Shown piece after piece: positions 5,464-8,224 of a stretch of DNA of 8,224 bases. Under the pieces are notes generated by a model that was given only the letters and a program-made list of their open reading frames with translations, did not search any database and was not told the DNA's origin. The DNA is from an uncultured Clostridium sp. (lineage in GTDB: Bacteria > Bacillota > Clostridia > Lachnospirales > Lachnospiraceae). Numbering within the stretch: the first letter of the stretch is position 1; each line of letters begins with the position of its first letter. The stretch covers positions 1 to 8,224 of the forward strand of contig CALELW010000292.1 in the NCBI GenBank assembly GCA_937902905.1, given 5' to 3'. The position numbers and the translations under genes were made by a program.

Positions 5464-6969
5464 ATGAAAGAGATATATTCCGGTGAGCAGGCAAAAGCAA
5501 TTGATTCTCATGCCATTGGTACGATGGGGATGCCAAGTCTTGTTTTGATGGAAAAGGCGGCGATGTCGGTGGTTTCTGTTCTCATAGAGGAAACCGGACC
5601 ATCGGATACCTTTTTATGTGTGTGTGGAATCGGAAACAATGGTGGTGACGGCGTCTGTGTGGCACGTATTTTACATGAAATGGGATATCAGGCGGCAGTT
5701 ACGGTCGTAGGAAATTCGGAACATATGTCAGAAGAAATGAAAACACAGCTTGCGATTGCTTCCGCATGCGATGTTCCCATTCTTGCCTATTCGCTCGTTT
5801 CGATGAAGGAATATGATGTTTTAATTGATGCCGTTTTTGGAATTGGACTTTCTAGAGAAGTAACGGGCGTGTATGAACAGGTGATTTTAGATATGAATCA
5901 AAGCGGTGCGACGGTTTATTCGTTAGATATTCCGTCTGGTATTCATGCAAAAAGTGCAAAAGTGTTAGGATGCGCTGTACAGGCAAAAGCGACGATTACC
6001 TTTGGTGTGAATAAAACCGGTCTTGTTTTGTATCCGGGATGTGAATATGCCGGAAAAGTTTACGTGGCAGATATTGGATTTCCAAGAAAAAGCGTTGCTT
6101 TTGCGCAGGCAGACGCCTACTATTATGAGCCGGATGATATTGTTTGTAACCTTCCAAAGCGCATCACCCATTCACATAAGGGAACATTTGGCAGAGTGGT
6201 TGTAATTGCTGGGTGTGATACCATGAGTGGCGCCTGCTTTTTATCTGCAAAAGCGGCATATCGTATGGGAGCAGGTCTAGTGCATGTCGTATCGACACCA
6301 TCGAACCGGGATACGCTGCTTAGTGCGCTGCCGGAAATTCTTTTTTCAACCAGAGAGGAAATCAAAAAAGTGCTTCCGCTTGCAAGTACTGTCGTGATTG
6401 GACCGGGAATCGGTTTATCCAAAGAATCAGAGGAACTGGTGGAATACGTTTTGGCAAATACAAAAGTTCCGACCGTGGTAGATGGTGATGCGATAACCAT
6501 TTGTGCAAAAAAGAATATTGCGTTGCGAGATAATTTTGTCTTAACACCCCATGTTAAGGAAATGAGTGTGCTAACCGGAATTTCAATATCCGAATTACAA
6601 GAGGATATTTTGGGAACAACGAAAAATGCGGCGAAGACAAGAAATTGCATTTTGGTACAAAAAGACGCAAGGACAGTTGTCTCCGATGGAACGGCATGTT
6701 ATGTCAATGTTTCCGGAAATAATGGAATGGCAACCGGTGGTTCCGGTGATGTGCTGACCGGAGTGATTGGTGGTCTGCTTGCCCAGAATGTGAATCCGTT
6801 TTCAGCAGCAAAACTTGGTGTTTACCTGCACGGTCTTTCCGGTGATGTGGCAGCAAAACAGAAAAGTCCGTATGGAGTCATGGCATCTGATTTGCTGGAT
6901 GGTTTGACCGAGGTTCTTATAAATACAAAATGCTTTCAGAAAGAAGGAAATGAAAATGAAACAGTTTAA
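5464..6969 (+). CDS. nnr: Bifunctional NAD(P)HX epimerase / ADP-dependent dehydratase
   Basis: This 501-residue fusion repairs hydrated NADH and NADPH (NADHX, NADPHX). The N-terminal YjeF_N epimerase domain (about 1-220) shows GIGNNGGDG (55-63), the acidic D122 in IDAVFGIG, and LDIPSGI (154-160). The C-terminal ribokinase-like dehydratase domain (about 232-490) shows HKGTFGRVVVIAG (238-250), GPGIG (313-317), VDGDAI (339-344), TPHVKEM (361-367) and GNNGMATGGSGDVLTG (418-433), with D429 as the expected catalytic residue. The two activities epimerise R-NAD(P)HX to S and then dehydrate it with nucleotide. The motif usually written KGA is KDA here (400-402), a mild deviation. AGAAGGGG (5451-5458) sets the ATG. 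It overlaps alr and shares the operon with the NADH sensor Rex. Confidence 0.93.
   Translation: MKEIYSGEQAKAIDSHAIGTMGMPSLVLMEKAAMSVVSVLIEETGPSDTFLCVCGIGNNGGDGVCVARILHEMGYQAAVTVVGNSEHMSEEMKTQLAIASACDVPILAYSLVSMKEYDVLIDAVFGIGLSREVTGVYEQVILDMNQSGATVYSLDIPSGIHAKSAKVLGCAVQAKATITFGVNKTGLVLYPGCEYAGKVYVADIGFPRKSVAFAQADAYYYEPDDIVCNLPKRITHSHKGTFGRVVVIAGCDTMSGACFLSAKAAYRMGAGLVHVVSTPSNRDTLLSALPEILFSTREEIKKVLPLASTVVIGPGIGLSKESEELVEYVLANTKVPTVVDGDAITICAKKNIALRDNFVLTPHVKEMSVLTGISISELQEDILGTTKNAAKTRNCILVQKDARTVVSDGTACYVNVSGNNGMATGGSGDVLTGVIGGLLAQNVNPFSAAKLGVYLHGLSGDVAAKQKSPYGVMASDLLDGLTEVLINTKCFQKEGNENETV
6942..6948 (+). promoter_or_regulatory. SD that decides the alr start
   Basis: AGAAGGA lies 7 bases before ATG 6956 but only one base before ATG 6950. 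The downstream ATG is therefore the likely start. Confidence 0.6.
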
Positions 6970-8083
6970 TCGTACTTATGCAGAGGTTAATTTAGATGCC
7001 ATCCGGCATAATATCGATGAGGTACATAAAAATATAAAAGAAGGAACAAAGGTAATGGCAATTGTGAAGGCAAATGCTTATGGGCATGGTGCCGTACAGG
7101 TTGCGAAGGCATTGTATGAGCAGGTAGATGCTTACGGAGTTGCCATGATAGAGGAGGCCATAGAACTTCGGAAAGCGGGAATTGACAAACTGATTTTGAT
7201 TTTAGGATATACCGGAGAAGAATCATATGAGGATTTGGTGGAATATCAGATTTCCCAGACCGTGTATACGTGGGAAATGGCAGAGAAGTTAAGTGAGACA
7301 GCATTAAAACTTGGGAAAAAGGCAAAGATTCATATCAAGGTTGATACCGGAATGAGCCGGATTGGTTTTGTTCCTTGTGAAGAATCTTTGGATACGGTAG
7401 CAAAGATTTCTAAACTGCCGGGACTTGAAATAGAGGGAATCTTTACTCATTTTGCCAGAGCAGATGAGAAAACAATTGAGCCGGCGAGAGAGCCTTTTAG
7501 AAAATATATGGTTTTTGTCAAAGAATTAGAGGAGCGTGGTGTTAAGATTCCGATTCACCATGTGTCAAATAGTGCTTCGATTATTGGATTTCCGGAAGCT
7601 AATCTTGATATGGTGCGCTCCGGTATTACGACCTATGGACTGTATCCGTCTGACGAAGTGGCAAAGGATGTTCTTATATTGGAACCTGCTATGCAGTGGA
7701 AATCGATTATTTCTTATATAAAAACAGTAGAGCCGGGAACCAGCATCAGTTACGGCGGTACATTTACGGCGAAGGAAGAAATGACGGTTGCTACGATTCC
7801 GGTTGGTTATGCTGATGGCATGAAACGTGATTTGTCAGGCAAAGGACGTGTTTTAATTCATGGACAGTATGCACCAATTTTAGGAAGAATCTGCATGGAT
7901 CAGTTTATGGTGGATGTGTCTCATATTAAAGAGGCTGCTATCGGGGATACGGTAATAATTTTTGGAAAAGATGGAGATGAAATTATCCCTGTTGAGGAAA
8001 TTGCCGAAAAAGCGCATTCATTTAATTATGAGTTTGTATGCAGCATTACAAATCGTGTGCCTAGAAAATATTTGGGAGAATAA
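6956..8083 (+). CDS. alr: Alanine racemase
   Basis: This 375-residue PLP-dependent, fold-type III enzyme interconverts L- and D-alanine and supplies D-alanine for peptidoglycan. The PLP lysine is K38 in AIVKANAYGHG (35-45). KVDTGMSRIGF (128-138) contains R135. The catalytic tyrosine from the partner subunit is Y266 in GTSISYGGTF, followed by RICMDQFMVD (311-320) and the C-terminal VPRKY (368-372). Length and order are standard for the family. I prefer ATG 6956 over ATG 6950 because of SD spacing; either way the gene begins inside the end of the NAD(P)HX repair gene, a 14-bp overlap from 6956 that suggests translational coupling. No terminator follows, so transcription probably continues into mazF. 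Confidence 0.95.
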   Translation: MKQFNRTYAEVNLDAIRHNIDEVHKNIKEGTKVMAIVKANAYGHGAVQVAKALYEQVDAYGVAMIEEAIELRKAGIDKLILILGYTGEESYEDLVEYQISQTVYTWEMAEKLSETALKLGKKAKIHIKVDTGMSRIGFVPCEESLDTVAKISKLPGLEIEGIFTHFARADEKTIEPAREPFRKYMVFVKELEERGVKIPIHHVSNSASIIGFPEANLDMVRSGITTYGLYPSDEVAKDVLILEPAMQWKSIISYIKTVEPGTSISYGGTFTAKEEMTVATIPVGYADGMKRDLSGKGRVLIHGQYAPILGRICMDQFMVDVSHIKEAAIGDTVIIFGKDGDEIIPVEEIAEKAHSFNYEFVCSITNRVPRKYLGE

Positions 8084-8102
8084 TAAAAGCTTTTGAACAA
8101 AT

Positions 8103-8186
8103 TGAATATCGCTTCGTATATTGGGAATAATAGGAATATCAAATGAGGGAGTGTGAAACCATGATTGTAAAACGAGGCGATATTTA
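8103..8186 (+). promoter_or_regulatory. Potential long RNA helix enclosing the mazF start
   Basis: Bases 8103-8117 can pair continuously with 8172-8186: 15 pairs, two of them G-U (8104 with 8185, 8113 with 8176). The loop of 54 bases contains the mazF SD (8145-8151) and ATG (8161). The left arm can instead form a local hairpin, 8105-8111 with 8115-8122, with one bulge and a three-base loop, so the two folds exclude each other. Seen directly in the sequence; any regulatory effect is inferred. Confidence 0.4.
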
Positions 8187-8224
8187 TTATGCAGATTTAC
8201 GACCGGTCGTTGGCTCCGAACAGG
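8161..8224 (+). CDS. mazF: MazF/EndoA (PemK-like) endoribonuclease toxin, N-terminal part
   Basis: The first 21 codons are present before the window ends. The start KRGDIYYADLRPVVGSEQ is the diagnostic N-terminus of Bacillus EndoA/NdoA-type MazF toxins, which are single-strand mRNA interferases. GAGGGAG (8145-8151) is 9 bases upstream of the ATG. In Bacillus subtilis, as I recall, the order is alr, antitoxin ndoAI, toxin ndoA. Here only 77 bp separate alr from the toxin, too little for the roughly 90-residue antitoxin, so it is missing or located elsewhere. The gene is probably co-transcribed with alr. The catalytic residues further along cannot be checked. Confidence 0.88.
   Translation, partial: MIVKRGDIYYADLRPVVGSEQ

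Noticed and set aside
4603..5511. Long open frames on the minus strand opposite the coiled-coil gene, acpS and the start of nnr
   Set aside because: They are antisense shadows of well-supported genes, with compositions (Ser/Phe/Leu-rich, no domain) typical of reversed coding and no good ribosome binding sites.
6540..6558. Perfect inverted repeat CTTAACA-N5-TGTTAAG, at first sight related to a Rex operator
   Set aside because: The half-sites are in the opposite order to the Rex consensus, and the repeat lies inside the conserved TPH-containing strand of the NAD(P)HX dehydratase, so coding constraint explains it.
6904..6931. TTGACC followed by CAAAAT after 16 bases, as an internal promoter for alr
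   Set aside because: The -10 matches only four of six positions, and the gene overlap with strong coupling makes an internal promoter unnecessary.
8085..8094. AAAAGCTTTT palindrome after the alr stop as a terminator
   Set aside because: It has no loop or G-C-rich stem and is not followed by a T-run; it is a simple self-complementary decamer.
8093..8131. Possible separate mazF promoters (TTGAAC with TATATT, TTGAAT with AATAAT)
   Set aside because: The hexamers are weak and spacing is 18 in each case; readthrough from alr is simpler. Not excluded, but not supported enough to list.
8104..8140. GAATATC repeated 30 bp apart in the alr-mazF gap
   Set aside because: Two copies of a 7-base AT-rich word are weak evidence for an operator; the first copy is better explained as part of the helix described.

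Overview
The window looks like chromosome of a low-GC Gram-positive anaerobe, most probably a Clostridia/Lachnospiraceae member. The reasons are strong GGAGG-type ribosome binding sites, AT-rich intergenic DNA, and a gene set (Rex, a YdiF-like ABC-F ATPase, AcpS, NnrDE, Alr, MazF/EndoA) whose neighbourhoods recall Bacillota. The family assignment is inferred from sequence style and remembered synteny, not from a search.

Region 1 (1-1331, + strand) has the possible last codons of an upstream gene, then a complete amidohydrolase of the methylthioadenosine/S-adenosylhomocysteine deaminase type. It converges on region 2 (1321-3270, - strand), a duplicated-ATPase ABC-F protein. The two genes overlap by 11 bp at their stop codons, and a 9-bp inverted repeat spans the overlap.

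Region 3 (3271-3828) is an AT-rich divergent control region, then a small unrecognised protein with leucine-rich-repeat-like periodicity. A very good sigma-A-type promoter begins on that gene's last codons, followed by a hairpin.

Region 4 (3829 to the window end, + strand) looks like one operon: rex (NADH/NAD+-sensing repressor), an unrecognised coiled-coil protein, acpS (holo-ACP synthase), a bifunctional NAD(P)HX repair enzyme, alr (alanine racemase), and the first 21 codons of a MazF/EndoA-type endoribonuclease toxin. Junctions are tight: an SD overlapping a stop codon, an ATGA overlap, 15 bp, a 14-bp overlap, and 77 bp before mazF. The genes link redox sensing and repair of damaged NAD(P)H with lipid carrier activation and D-alanine supply for the cell wall.

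The content is mostly conserved housekeeping; no mobile element, CRISPR array or RNA gene was seen. The most interesting signals are structural. A 15-bp RNA helix could form between the alr-mazF leader and the first mazF codons, enclosing the mazF SD and start, and it competes with a local hairpin. The mazF gene has no antitoxin gene in front of it. A partial Rex-operator-like sequence overlaps the rex promoter, and a hairpin is embedded in the overlapping 3' ends of the two convergent genes.
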